From Eubacterium sp. (lineage in GTDB: Bacteria > Bacillota > Clostridia > Lachnospirales > Lachnospiraceae): a stretch of DNA of 51,809 nt. The stretch covers positions 1 through 51,809 of the forward strand of contig JAFUDC010000035.1 of assembly GCA_017459345.1 (NCBI GenBank). The letters run 5' to 3'. The position numbers and the translations under genes were made by a program. Below the pieces are notes generated by a model. That model did no database searches. It saw only the letters and a program-made list of their open reading frames with translations, and was not told the DNA's origin. Positions 16,900 through 25,378 of the stretch are shown piece after piece (within the stretch, counting starts at the first letter, position 1; every line of letters begins with the position of its first letter).

Positions 16900-18243
16900 T
16901 TAGACTATATCCCACAATCGGTCAAGTCTGCCTTCTATATTATAAATACATGAAAGAATTTCTTCAGCTCTAACCGAGTCAACCCCGGCAACCGCCATCA
17001 ATGAGCGATATTTCTCCTCAACCATGGATCTGTCCATAGGGTTCTCCGGCTCTCCAAGGGGATGATCAACCCGACAGGAGTATCGGTTTTCAGGCATCAC
17101 CACTGTCACGACAGCTGCCCGTTTTCCAGGCACCAGAGCTGATAATTCCGGATCCTCCCTTACCTGGACTTTCTGACTTAAACTCAGGACGGCTTCGTCC
17201 TTCCAGGAGTCCTGCTCATACTGCAGAGCATCGACCCTGCCTTTTTGCAGGGCAGCTGCCACCGCATAGGGAATACTCATCTTTGCCGAAGCTGAACCTG
17301 TAACATCCCGGTGGTCGTGTCCCTTCACGGCCATCCCGTAGGTATCTACGATTACACTGATGATGGCTTCCGGATCCAGCTGATGAGCCTCACGGATACG
17401 CAGGGCTGCTTCAATAGGGGCATGGGCATGTCTGCATGAAGCATAAGGCTTTCTGTATATATTCTCGATGGCCAATACCGGCATAGTGCCCTTAAGAAGG
17501 ATCTCCTGGTTCACATCCCCGGCCATTGCCTTAAAGAAACCTCTTGGCCCCCCCAGGATATCCGGAGGTCCGCATAATCCCATAGTGCCGACCCGAAAGG
17601 CGTTGACAGCTGCCACCGCAGCCCGTCCAGCATTGTATGGCTTTAATTCGGAGCCGTTATCTCCAGCCTCCAGCAAGCCTGCCGCATCGGTTGCCGCCGC
17701 AGTGATCACCGCATTCCACTGATTGCGGGGCAGTCCAAGAGCCGCTGCCAGTCCCAAAGCTGTACCGACCGTGGTACAGGTCGCTGTGGTATGATATCCT
17801 TTCAGCTTATGCCGGGGCTGCATGGAAGCGGCCAGCCTTACTGTTGCCTCATAGCTGACAATGATACCCCTGAGCAGGGAAACCCCGTCAAGGCCCCGGT
17901 CCTGGCAGACTGCTAATACTGCGCTGATCACAGGGGCTCCCAGGTGAATCATGGCAAAGCGGTGCCCGTCATCCAGCTCAGGGGCATGGGCATTCATGGC
18001 GTTAAGCATTGCTGCCTCCAGGATGCCGCACTTTTCTCCCAGGCCAATCAGGGAAACATTGCCCCGTGGCAGAGCCTGCTGCCTGATCCACTTCTTTTCT
18101 TTATCACCAAGTTCATGAACTCCCATATAGGTACAGGCAAAATAATCAGCCAGGCAGTCTTTTGTCTGCTCCATGATCTTTTCTTCCGGATATCGGGCAG
18201 AAAAATCCCAAATGGCATCAAGAAATCTTTTCGTTATCGTCAT
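16900..18243 (-). CDS. MmgE/PrpD-family dehydratase or decarboxylase
   Basis: 447 residues, full length for the MmgE/PrpD fold. The helical first domain carries ELDDGHRFAMIHLGAPVI (near 91-108), in which D93, D94 and H96 sit at the active-site position of the family, and YHTTATCTTVGTALG follows near 149-163. Known members are 2-methylcitrate dehydratase and cis-aconitate decarboxylase, acting on tricarboxylic acids. No prpB or prpC is nearby, so propionate catabolism is not supported. The start overlaps the preceding glycosyltransferase gene by 26 bases and AGGGGA lies almost against the ATG. An in-frame stop just upstream means no earlier start exists, so coupled translation is likely. It links the sugar genes and acid genes in one operon. 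Confidence 0.82.
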   Translation of the reverse strand: MTITKRFLDAIWDFSARYPEEKIMEQTKDCLADYFACTYMGVHELGDKEKKWIRQQALPRGNVSLIGLGEKCGILEAAMLNAMNAHAPELDDGHRFAMIHLGAPVISAVLAVCQDRGLDGVSLLRGIIVSYEATVRLAASMQPRHKLKGYHTTATCTTVGTALGLAAALGLPRNQWNAVITAAATDAAGLLEAGDNGSELKPYNAGRAAVAAVNAFRVGTMGLCGPPDILGGPRGFFKAMAGDVNQEILLKGTMPVLAIENIYRKPYASCRHAHAPIEAALRIREAHQLDPEAIISVIVDTYGMAVKGHDHRDVTGSASAKMSIPYAVAAALQKGRVDALQYEQDSWKDEAVLSLSQKVQVREDPELSALVPGKRAAVVTVVMPENRYSCRVDHPLGEPENPMDRSMVEEKYRSLMAVAGVDSVRAEEILSCIYNIEGRLDRLWDIV

Positions 18244-19165
18244 TCCCCTGAATCACCTCACGGACATTATACTGTGGTTTGTCACTGATCGTCATATAGA
18301 TACGGCCAAGATACTCTCCCATGATCCCCAGCATAATCATCATGATACCGCCAATAAAAAGGACCGTGATCATGGTGCTTGTATAACCAGCCACTCCTGA
18401 ACCCCTGATCAGCTTTCGCAGAAAAAGATAGATAATTCCGATAAAACCTGCTCCCGAAAACAGGAATCCCAGGTAGGTTGCCAATCTTAATGGAAGCATG
18501 GAAAAACTGATAAAAAGGTTCAGCCACATGGCGAACAGTTTTCTGAAAGTGTATCCTGATTTACCAACCATTCGCTCCTTATGTTCTATCTCAACATTGG
18601 CAAACTTCCATGCCACTGTCATCATGTAGGATCCGATGGATACAAAGGGGCTGTGATAGGACATCATGGCTTCTGCAACCATCCTGCTCCAGCATGTAAA
18701 TGATGACCTTCGAACTCCTTTGGGTTTGCTGCCCATCTTTTCCGCCAGGGCATTGTGAAGATTGGAGGTGGTCCGCTTAAAAAAGCTATGTTTTTTATTC
18801 TTAAAGTCAGCATAAACAACGTCATAGCCTTCCTGAAGCTTATCCACCAGCTTAAAAATACCATAGGCAGGATGCTGACCATCATCATCCATAAAAACGA
18901 TCACATCTCCCCTGGCATAGGGCAGGGCGGCAAGCTTTGCCGAAGCCTGTCCGTAATTTCTGGAAAGATTCACTCCTGTAATTCTGGGATCAGCTGCGCA
19001 GAGCTCCCTGATCACCTCAAAGGTATTATCCTTAGGTGATCCGTCATTGACCAGAACTATCTGATAGTCCTCCGGTCTTTTTGCAAATTCTTCTTTTATT
19101 CCCTGAACCACCGTGGGAAGTGTCTTTGATGAATTATAGCAGGGAATACATACGGATATCAACAT
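18218..19165 (-). CDS. GtrB-like polyprenyl-phosphate glycosyltransferase (GT2), second copy
   Basis: 315 residues with the same plan as the enzyme at 4266-5201. The GT-A motifs are VNDGSPKD (39-46) and FMDDDGQHP (91-99), there are two C-terminal membrane helices between about 225 and 300, and the end GEYLGRIYM is typical. Sequence identity between the two copies is only moderate, so they probably use different donors. It should load a sugar onto undecaprenyl phosphate facing the cytoplasm. The next genes upstream in the operon are a GT-C-like membrane protein and a flippase, which would supply the other two parts of a three-component glycosylation system. The acid-making genes start directly after it. 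Confidence 0.82.
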   Translation of the reverse strand: MLISVCIPCYNSSKTLPTVVQGIKEEFAKRPEDYQIVLVNDGSPKDNTFEVIRELCAADPRITGVNLSRNYGQASAKLAALPYARGDVIVFMDDDGQHPAYGIFKLVDKLQEGYDVVYADFKNKKHSFFKRTTSNLHNALAEKMGSKPKGVRRSSFTCWSRMVAEAMMSYHSPFVSIGSYMMTVAWKFANVEIEHKERMVGKSGYTFRKLFAMWLNLFISFSMLPLRLATYLGFLFSGAGFIGIIYLFLRKLIRGSGVAGYTSTMITVLFIGGIMMIMLGIMGEYLGRIYMTISDKPQYNVREVIQGNDDNEKIS

Positions 19166-19202
19166 AATCTCTCTCTTTTCATCAATCTGAAATATCTCTT
19201 GT

Positions 19203-20891
19203 CTATTCTGTAACTATTCTGTATACGTTCCACTTACCGATCTTGTCTACCTTTACGGCCTTTGCATCTTTCGCATACCAGTTTCTGAGGTATTCCACCA
19301 TGATATCGATATTCTTATCAATCAGGAGAACCCGATCGTTGTCAATCATATCCCGGAAACATATGGGATTGCTTACCGGATAGGAATCCAGAACGCTCCT
19401 TGCCGTTTCTGTCTGAGCAGCCCAGCCGCCTAAGGAATATTGATTATTCGCTATTCCCACAGGTATGGGATCGAAGACCCCATAGGCATGATAAAAAGAA
19501 ACAGTCCCGATGGTCTTCAGATATAGGTGATCCTGATCATCATGAATCTGTTCTATTATCTTCCGATTGGCCTCCTGGCTTTTCGCCCGGTTCTGACCGT
19601 TTATCCTCATCTGCCCCCCATGCTGATACAGAGTCAGCACGAGGAGAACTCCTGCCAGAAGTACAGTAACCGTCTTTGCCATCCTCCTTCTCTCACAACT
19701 GTAGATCAGAAGCAATACAAAGACAGCCGCAAGCCAGATACCCACGTCAATCCTGCGCTTCATGAACCGCCCCTGATAATAGGTGTATGCATATATGATA
19801 AGGACCACCAGCATCTCATAGAAGAGGGCTATCCACTTTTTGAAGCTTGCCTTTCCCCAGATCAGGCAAAAAACAGCCGCAATGGCAAAGCACCAGAAGA
19901 CAGACAGTTTTTTCAGCCCCTTTAGGAATTTGTGCACAAACTTAAGGACATAAGCCTTGTCAATCTTCTTTTCAGAGGAAAGACTGTTTTTTAGTTCTAC
20001 TATTTTATGCAGTGACTGGGCAGTATACCTTTCCGAATCCTGGAAAGTCCATCTCCGAAGCAGCTTGATGGCACTTAGATCAAAGCCCATCTCCTCGTAC
20101 TCTTTTTCATGACCTTTATACTGGGGAAATCCATAGTCTGACAGCTTAACCCTCTGGGAATTGAAGTCTCTGTAATAACTCCAGCTCTCCGATCGATACT
20201 GCAGCTGGTCAAACTTATCCACCCCAAAAACGGCCAATAGCAAAAAAGCCCCTGTCAGCAGACTGATAATCAGACGTTTCCCGGGTTTTTGGCTATCATA
20301 ATCAGTAAGAGTCAGAATATAGTAAAAAGCAGCAGCAGAAAAGATGATAAGGATACATTTGAACACACTCATCCGGTACATTGCCCCCAAAAGGACCAGC
20401 AGGCAGCCCAGAAACAGATTTCTCTTCCGTAACTTGTCCTGAAAAAACGTATAAAACAAGAGGGTAAAGCCTGCAACGACCAGAACAGCTGCTGTTTTGG
20501 AGAATTGCGGTCTGACATAAAGATCATATCCAAATACCAGCAATATGGAAACGATCAGTCCCAGGTATCCTTTGTACTGCAGATGATTCATCAGACACAG
20601 GGTCAGTACAATCAGGGAAATCAGTATAAAGAAATACTGCATCAAGGCATACCAGGGAATGGAGGCCGTAATCTGATAGAGATGAACATAGATAAACCCC
20701 AATATATAATTCTGAAAAATCACATGGGGATCATAAACCCCCATGGACCCATTCACCAGATTAGCAAGAGCAGAATCATCATTCACTTCATAAGCAGGAG
20801 AAAACAATACTAAATATATCAGCAGTATAGCTGCATTGATCAGTATTGCCATCAGTAAATCGCTCTTCTTTTCATTTTTTCCTGTTCCCAT
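19203..20891 (-). CDS. Multispanning membrane protein, GT-C (GtrII-like) glycosyltransferase candidate
   Basis: 562 residues with about ten to twelve hydrophobic helices over the first 420 residues and a soluble C-terminal part. After the first helix comes EVNDDSALANLVNG (about 35-48). An acidic pair in the first outer loop is where GT-C enzymes keep their catalytic acid. This matches GtrII-like and related integral transferases that move sugars from polyprenyl phosphate to an outer polymer. The start overlaps the flippase stop by one base (TAATG). The assignment rests on architecture and context, not on a strong family motif. A polysaccharide polymerase is the main alternative. Confidence 0.6.
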   Translation of the reverse strand: MGTGKNEKKSDLLMAILINAAILLIYLVLFSPAYEVNDDSALANLVNGSMGVYDPHVIFQNYILGFIYVHLYQITASIPWYALMQYFFILISLIVLTLCLMNHLQYKGYLGLIVSILLVFGYDLYVRPQFSKTAAVLVVAGFTLLFYTFFQDKLRKRNLFLGCLLVLLGAMYRMSVFKCILIIFSAAAFYYILTLTDYDSQKPGKRLIISLLTGAFLLLAVFGVDKFDQLQYRSESWSYYRDFNSQRVKLSDYGFPQYKGHEKEYEEMGFDLSAIKLLRRWTFQDSERYTAQSLHKIVELKNSLSSEKKIDKAYVLKFVHKFLKGLKKLSVFWCFAIAAVFCLIWGKASFKKWIALFYEMLVVLIIYAYTYYQGRFMKRRIDVGIWLAAVFVLLLIYSCERRRMAKTVTVLLAGVLLVLTLYQHGGQMRINGQNRAKSQEANRKIIEQIHDDQDHLYLKTIGTVSFYHAYGVFDPIPVGIANNQYSLGGWAAQTETARSVLDSYPVSNPICFRDMIDNDRVLLIDKNIDIMVEYLRNWYAKDAKAVKVDKIGKWNVYRIVTE

Positions 20892-22174
20892 TATACACCT
20901 GTATCCTTTTCTCTTTGAGTATGCAGTTTAGCAAACAGGATGATCCCCAGTATGATTGTCAAAACTGTCATAATTACAGCATAGAGCAGGGCAGCACCTA
21001 AAATCCCCTGGTTTTTAACAAATATTCCGGAAAAGATATAAGCAGCCAGGGCCGCAATTCCGTAGGAGATGATCAGTGTGTTATGAAGCCGTATGATAGT
21101 AATCACCGTAGTGAAAAAGACGGAGAAAGCCAGCATACCGCCGCCGATCATCACAATGCAAAGTTCTCTCTTATAGGCCTTTAGCTCCGCATTGAAAACC
21201 AGGGAAAGCACCGGAATCCCAATCGTGGCTGCTACCGCCAGTCCCAGGATGGTCAGTCCGATAATGACCAGAATCTGTCTTCGTATCAATCTGCGCAAGG
21301 TAGTCATCTCCTTGCGAACCCACAGCTCAGCATAGGTTGTCAGAATCGGATTAAAGATGAAGAGGGCAACCAGCTGCACCACATAGGCCGGCATAAAGAT
21401 CAGGTTGTAGGTGGCCTGAATCTCCTCTGTCAGGTAGGCATCTATGGCATATTTGGGCGCATTGCTTAAATACATATTAAGAAAGAGGCTTAAGAAGAGA
21501 GGGAGTCCTTCAAGAAACAGCCTCTTAAACCTGTCCAAACTGAGACCCGGCTTCAGCTCACAGTAATCTGCTGCCGCATTCAATGATGTAAATAAAAAAA
21601 TAACAAAGGACGAGATGGTGCAGGCCAGAGCAGAGATTACCAGATTATGCGTGATAATCAACATGACAGAAAATGAGACCACTTCCATGACATAGCGGAC
21701 AAAGGAACACTTGGTTGCCACATCAAGGCGCCCTTTTTGCTGCATCCTCCCGTGAAATACGTCAGAAAAAGCCTGGATGCAGCGGACGAAACACATCAGC
21801 ATGATCACGATAAACTTATCCGGGCTGTAGCCCCTGGTAAAGGTCCCGTAGATACAGTATCCAAGACTGGCCAGCATCATGGCGATGCAGGTAATGATCC
21901 GCATCCCGTAATATTCATTAAAGCTGTACCTCTCCATAACATCAGATGACTGAAACTTACGGATACCGAACTGACCAATATGAAGCATCAAAGAGCCGAT
22001 GGCATAGGCAATGCTGAATATCCCGGCATCATAGGTTCCGTTGGTCCGGTTCAGCACCATGAGAATGAGTGCTGATTCCGCTGCGGAGAAGGTGGCATTC
22101 ACAGAGTTCCAGATATATGAGCTTCTTTTGACATTATTGGTCCTGTTTAATAATAATCTGATTGATTTAAGCAT
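20891..22174 (-). CDS. Wzx-like polysaccharide/lipid-linked sugar flippase
   Basis: 427 residues with about twelve hydrophobic segments, in the size range of Wzx and MOP-superfamily flippases. SSYIWNSVNATFSAAESAL at the start and IGIPVLSLVFNAEL in the second half resemble oligosaccharide flippases of firmicute surface loci. It would turn an undecaprenyl-linked sugar from the inner to the outer face. It is the first gene of the long minus-strand operon, with a promoter at 22236-22264. In classical three-part sugar decoration systems a small GtrA/GtcA protein does this job; none is present here, so this protein may replace it. Confidence 0.8.
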   Translation of the reverse strand: MLKSIRLLLNRTNNVKRSSYIWNSVNATFSAAESALILMVLNRTNGTYDAGIFSIAYAIGSLMLHIGQFGIRKFQSSDVMERYSFNEYYGMRIITCIAMMLASLGYCIYGTFTRGYSPDKFIVIMLMCFVRCIQAFSDVFHGRMQQKGRLDVATKCSFVRYVMEVVSFSVMLIITHNLVISALACTISSFVIFLFTSLNAAADYCELKPGLSLDRFKRLFLEGLPLFLSLFLNMYLSNAPKYAIDAYLTEEIQATYNLIFMPAYVVQLVALFIFNPILTTYAELWVRKEMTTLRRLIRRQILVIIGLTILGLAVAATIGIPVLSLVFNAELKAYKRELCIVMIGGGMLAFSVFFTTVITIIRLHNTLIISYGIAALAAYIFSGIFVKNQGILGAALLYAVIMTVLTIILGIILFAKLHTQREKDTGV

Positions 22175-22235
22175 GATAACTCCGTTATCTTCTTCTGGCT
22201 TCGAAAACTTTATGTCTAATCTAAACTACTGCTAC

Positions 22236-22264
22236 AGTATACCTTATTCTCCTGAAATAATCAA
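22236..22264 (-). promoter_or_regulatory. Promoter of the 11-kb glycan and acid operon
   Basis: Minus-strand TTGATT (22259-22264) and TATACT (22236-22241) are separated by 17 bases, about 60 bases before the flippase ATG. No other comparable promoter or terminator was seen between here and 11104, and the ten genes are closely spaced or overlapping, so they probably form one transcript. Confidence 0.65.
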
Positions 22265-22335
22265 GCCTTGCCGAAAGGCCGTCAGACAGGCTAAGTTTTG
22301 TCGATTTCGCAGGAAAACAGATTATCACAGGAATC

Positions 22336-22382
22336 AAAAACAGACCCGCTTCTAACAATACGTTAGCGGCGAGTCTGTTTTT
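22336..22382 (-). terminator. Intrinsic terminator after the secreted NlpC-like gene
   Basis: AAAAACAGAC (22336-22345) pairs with GTCTGTTTTT (22373-22382), with further pairing inside (CTAAC with GTTAG). Read on the minus strand it ends in a T run just past the stop at 22416. It also insulates the flippase promoter. Confidence 0.75.
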
Positions 22383-22415
22383 ATATTACTGCTCTGTTAT
22401 GATATTATAATTCGA

Positions 22416-23081
22416 TTACTTAATGCGGATCACATATCCCACAAGTCTGTTCTCAAGATATTTGTTATATCGGGCGGACACAACCTTATACCGGCTTCCG
22501 GCACAATGTCCGTATGTAGACTGATGTCTTCCTGCATCATACCAGGTCCTTTTTCCCTGTGAATTCTTACCGGCATAAACGCACACATGAGCCTTTCCGG
22601 TTGCCCAGCAGATGACATCGCCCGGCTTAAGGTTAGCATGTTTGGTTGTCTTATAAACTCTGACAACCTGAATCTTTTTCTTGTCCCACTTTGTCTTGCT
22701 GGGAAGCCCTCTCCCCTTGCCGTAGAAGAGCTTTCCTTTCGGAAGGACACCATACTCCTGCAGACACCAGGAAACATAGGTGGCACACGTTGCTACTCTT
22801 CTATGCTTCAATGCAGAGCTGTAAGAGCGGGCTCTGGATGAGTATCCATAGCGGAAGCCCTTCTTATTGAGATTAATCCCAATCTCTTTACATATATTGA
22901 GAAACTGCTCACGATGGGCAGCGGTACTGTCAACTTCAACTTTTTTGTTGGTCACTGCTGAGCTCTTTGCAGCGCTTTCAGCATAAACCTGTATGGTTGA
23001 TGCAGTATTATTATATCCAGCAAGTCCGATTAAAGTGAAGAAAGCAATGAAAATCATGCTTCTTCGAATAAAAATATTCAT
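22416..23081 (-). CDS. Secreted NlpC/P60-like cysteine peptidase
   Basis: 221 residues from the ATG at 23081, with AAGGAG upstream; a TTG three codons earlier is too close to that site. A signal peptide spans about residues 1-35. The remaining domain has the papain-like order of NlpC/P60: a nucleophile at C99 in VATCATYVSW, PGDVICWATGKAHVCVYAG with H165, and a third polar position in YDAGRHQ (182-187). The usual DCSGF motif is replaced by TCATY, so this is a divergent family member. Such enzymes cut peptide stems in peptidoglycan outside the cell. The mature protein is rich in lysine and arginine, which would favour binding to wall polymers. It has its own near-perfect promoter and a terminator. 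Confidence 0.7.
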   Translation of the reverse strand: MNIFIRRSMIFIAFFTLIGLAGYNNTASTIQVYAESAAKSSAVTNKKVEVDSTAAHREQFLNICKEIGINLNKKGFRYGYSSRARSYSSALKHRRVATCATYVSWCLQEYGVLPKGKLFYGKGRGLPSKTKWDKKKIQVVRVYKTTKHANLKPGDVICWATGKAHVCVYAGKNSQGKRTWYDAGRHQSTYGHCAGSRYKVVSARYNKYLENRLVGYVIRIK

Positions 23082-23146
23082 GGCTAACAATCTCCTTGTT
23101 ATGATTTTATCCGTTTTATGCGTTAATTATTTCATAAACTTTGAGT

Positions 23147-23175
23147 ATTATAACCCAATTGTTAAGCCATGTCAA
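23147..23175 (-). promoter_or_regulatory. Perfect consensus sigma-A promoter
   Basis: TTGACA (23170-23175), a 17-base spacer and TATAAT (23147-23152) on the minus strand match the consensus at every hexamer base. It drives the NlpC-like gene starting at 23081. Confidence 0.85.
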
Positions 23176-23209
23176 GGTTTATTAATATTTTTGTAACATT
23201 TAAAGGACT

Positions 23210-24490
23210 TTACTCTTTCCAGCGCATGATCTCGCTGATCTTGCATTCATTCAGCCGGTAGGAGCCGACACCGTAATTCTGTGTGATTCCATTCGGATAA
23301 TGACCATTTTTCAGGCAGGAACTGCCGCCTTCGTAAACCATGTATCCGTTTCCGCTATAGACAAAGGTATGGGTTTTACCCTTAAAGCCGATAATATCCC
23401 CCTTCCGGAGCAGGCCCCTGTCTACTGCTGTCTTTACGCTCAGTCCGACAACTTCGCCGCTTGTGATATAGTCAAATGTTTCTACCATTCCGCCTGTATA
23501 TTGGCCCTTAAAGGTTCCGTTATTGCAGGAGAGGAGAGCGTTTCCGTCCTTTCTCTTCACACCCATGGCATAGAGAGCCCAGCGGCATGGTACAACACAG
23601 GTAATACCGACAGTTTCTCCGGCATCGATTTTCGCCTGAGCCTTCTCAAAGCTGGTTAGACCTACTGTAAAATTTCTGATAAACATATCACCATGTGCCA
23701 TAATATACTGATGGTAATTCTCCAGATACTCGATAAATATCGTGGCACTCTTCTTCTTAACGACAACCGGGCAGGTATAGTATACTCCGTTGACCGCAGC
23801 AGTGACCGTACAGCTCCCCGGGCCTACAGGGACAACCTGACTGCCCACAATCCGAGCTACATTCTCATTAGAAGATGTGTAAACCTTTGTACCGGATTCA
23901 TTCACAAGGTTAAGTGTGGCGGCAGCCCCTGTCTCTGTTAAAGTGATGAGGTCTTCCCGGAAGCCTGACACTTTAATCTTCCGTTTGTAGCTGATGCCAT
24001 TAATGCTCCCTGTAATGGTGCAGCTGCCGGGCTGGACTGCCTGAATCCTTCCGCTTTTACTGATGGTGGCAATCAGGGGGTCCGAACTTATCCATTTCTC
24101 CTGTTTTGTACCATAGAGATTCACAGATGCCTGTGAACCCTTCTTGATCGTCATGGTTTCGGTATTCATGGAGTAGACCGTCATCTTGCAGGAGAGTTTT
24201 TTCTTCTTTTTTTTCTTACCTGCTTTATACTTAAAAGTGGCGGTAATATAGGTAGAGCCGCATTTCTTTGTCGTCACAAGACCCTTATTGCTGACGGAGG
24301 CAACCTTTTTGTTGCTGCTCTTCCAGCTGATCTTGCCTGATGCCCCCTTGATCTTCAGCTGTTTCTTTCCACCGGCTTTTATGTATACCTTCTTGCTGCT
24401 GATTGATGGGGTTGCCGCACTGACAGGCCGGGCATATATACCGAGACAGAGAATAAATACTAATAATAGGAACGCAGTTCTTCTTCTCAT
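23210..24490 (-). CDS. Secreted protein with bacterial Ig-like (BIG2) repeats and a C-terminal NlpC/P60-like domain
   Basis: 426 residues. The signal peptide ends near VSA-A (25/26). A BIG2 Ig-like domain (about 28-105) with ISWKSSNKKVASVSNKG ends in a run of seven lysines (GKKKKKKK). Two shorter Ig-like repeats follow at about 108-175 and 180-245. The C-terminal 170 residues look like a cysteine peptidase of the NlpC/P60 group: TCVVPCRWALYAMG with C302 as likely nucleophile, then RKGDIIGF and KTHTFVYSG with H374. It probably acts in the cell wall, with the Ig-like part as spacer or anchor. AAGGAGG precedes the ATG and a strong promoter lies at 24543-24571. Confidence 0.72.
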   Translation of the reverse strand: MRRRTAFLLLVFILCLGIYARPVSAATPSISSKKVYIKAGGKKQLKIKGASGKISWKSSNKKVASVSNKGLVTTKKCGSTYITATFKYKAGKKKKKKKLSCKMTVYSMNTETMTIKKGSQASVNLYGTKQEKWISSDPLIATISKSGRIQAVQPGSCTITGSINGISYKRKIKVSGFREDLITLTETGAAATLNLVNESGTKVYTSSNENVARIVGSQVVPVGPGSCTVTAAVNGVYYTCPVVVKKKSATIFIEYLENYHQYIMAHGDMFIRNFTVGLTSFEKAQAKIDAGETVGITCVVPCRWALYAMGVKRKDGNALLSCNNGTFKGQYTGGMVETFDYITSGEVVGLSVKTAVDRGLLRKGDIIGFKGKTHTFVYSGNGYMVYEGGSSCLKNGHYPNGITQNYGVGSYRLNECKISEIMRWKE

Positions 24491-24542
24491 GGTACCTCCT
24501 TATGATAATCTGCTGTTAGACAAAAATGAAAACTTGTATTAC

Positions 24543-24571
24543 ATTTTATTTCAAAAGGAATTATTTGTCAA
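24543..24571 (-). promoter_or_regulatory. Promoter of the Ig/NlpC-like protein gene
   Basis: Consensus TTGACA (24566-24571) and TAAAAT (24543-24548) with a 17-base spacer, about 55 bases upstream of the ATG at 24490. Confidence 0.75.
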
Positions 24572-24608
24572 GGGCAGAATCGGGAGCTAAAAAGATGGAC
24601 ATAAAACA

Positions 24609-24642
24609 AGACCGACACCCTGCGTGGCCAGGGCACCGGTCT
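24609..24642 (-). terminator. Intrinsic terminator after the lysine-rich secreted protein gene
   Basis: On the minus strand a GC-rich stem of 14 positions, AGACCGGTGCCCTG with CAGGGTGTCGGTCT (one G-T pair), has loop GCCACG and is followed by TGTTTTAT. It lies about 60 bases past the stop at 24705. Confidence 0.8.
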
Positions 24643-24704
24643 GTCCCGGGTTTAAAACCCGCTTTATAAGTCTGTTAAATATATAAAAAGATTATATCTG
24701 TTTA

Positions 24705-25316
24705 TTATTTTACAGTTACAGTGATCTTTCTTGTAATCTTGTAGTTCTTTGTCTCATACTTAACAGTAACTACATATTTACCCTTAGCAAGACCCTTCTT
24801 AACAACAAGGCCCTTTCCACTCTTGGAGAAGAACTTCTTAGCTTTCTTAGCGGAAAGCTTGCCGCTCTTAACCTTGACAGAAAGCTTGCCTGCAGTCTTA
24901 GCCCAGCTCTTCTTGCAGGAGATCTGAACTTTCTTCTTCTTAGCAGTCTTAGCCTTCTTAGCCTTGTAAGTCCTCTTAATCTTCTTTGTTACTTTAGCTT
25001 TATTGATGGTGTAGGAAGCAGTAGCAGTACCCTTATAGGAACCGATACCTTCGATTGTAACAGTATACTTGCCGGCAGACTTAGCCTGAGCGCCGCTTAC
25101 AACCTTGAAGTCCTTATCCTGAACCAGTGTCTTTCCATCAACAGTAACTGTTAACTTAGCAGCCTGCTGCTTTCCATTATAAGTCTGGTTTGCAGCCTTA
25201 GCTGTAGCCTTGCTAAGATCTGTAGCTGTAGCACTGGGTGCAGCGCTGACTGCCAGAGAAGAAACAGCAAGAGTCAATGCCATAGCTAATGTAACAACCT
25301 TTTTTGCTAATTTCAA
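24705..25316 (-). CDS. Small secreted protein: MBG-like beta domain plus lysine-rich tail
   Basis: 203 residues starting at a TTG (25316) nine bases after AGGAGG. The longer open frame runs through the ribosome site and is rejected. A signal peptide ends near SAA (about 29). Residues about 40-105 (NQTYNGKQQ, KDFKVVSG, KYTVTIEGIGSYKG) resemble the MBG-type Ig-like repeat of firmicute surface proteins. The rest is extremely lysine-rich, with several KKAK and KKKK clusters, and ends in a beta hairpin KITVTVK. No catalytic motif is visible. The positive charge suggests binding to anionic wall polymers. It could be an abundant structural envelope protein. Confidence 0.65.
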   Translation of the reverse strand: MKLAKKVVTLAMALTLAVSSLAVSAAPSATATDLSKATAKAANQTYNGKQQAAKLTVTVDGKTLVQDKDFKVVSGAQAKSAGKYTVTIEGIGSYKGTATASYTINKAKVTKKIKRTYKAKKAKTAKKKKVQISCKKSWAKTAGKLSVKVKSGKLSAKKAKKFFSKSGKGLVVKKGLAKGKYVVTVKYETKNYKITRKITVTVK

Positions 25317-25351
25317 TGGACCGTACCTCCTTATAGATTTTAGCTTATGAC

Positions 25352-25378
25352 AGTCTATCGCCACGTATGGGCTGTCAA
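25352..25378 (-). promoter_or_regulatory. Possible promoter/operator of the lysine-rich protein gene
   Basis: Minus-strand TTGACA (25373-25378) has a weak -10, TAGACT (25352-25357), at a short 15-base spacing. TGACAG and CTGTCA arms (25348-25353, 25372-25377) form an inverted repeat across it, which might be an operator. Confidence 0.35.

Noticed and set aside
16900-18243. Propionate (methylcitrate) catabolism via PrpD
   Set aside because: No prpB, prpC or regulator nearby, and the gene is embedded among sugar and ligase genes.
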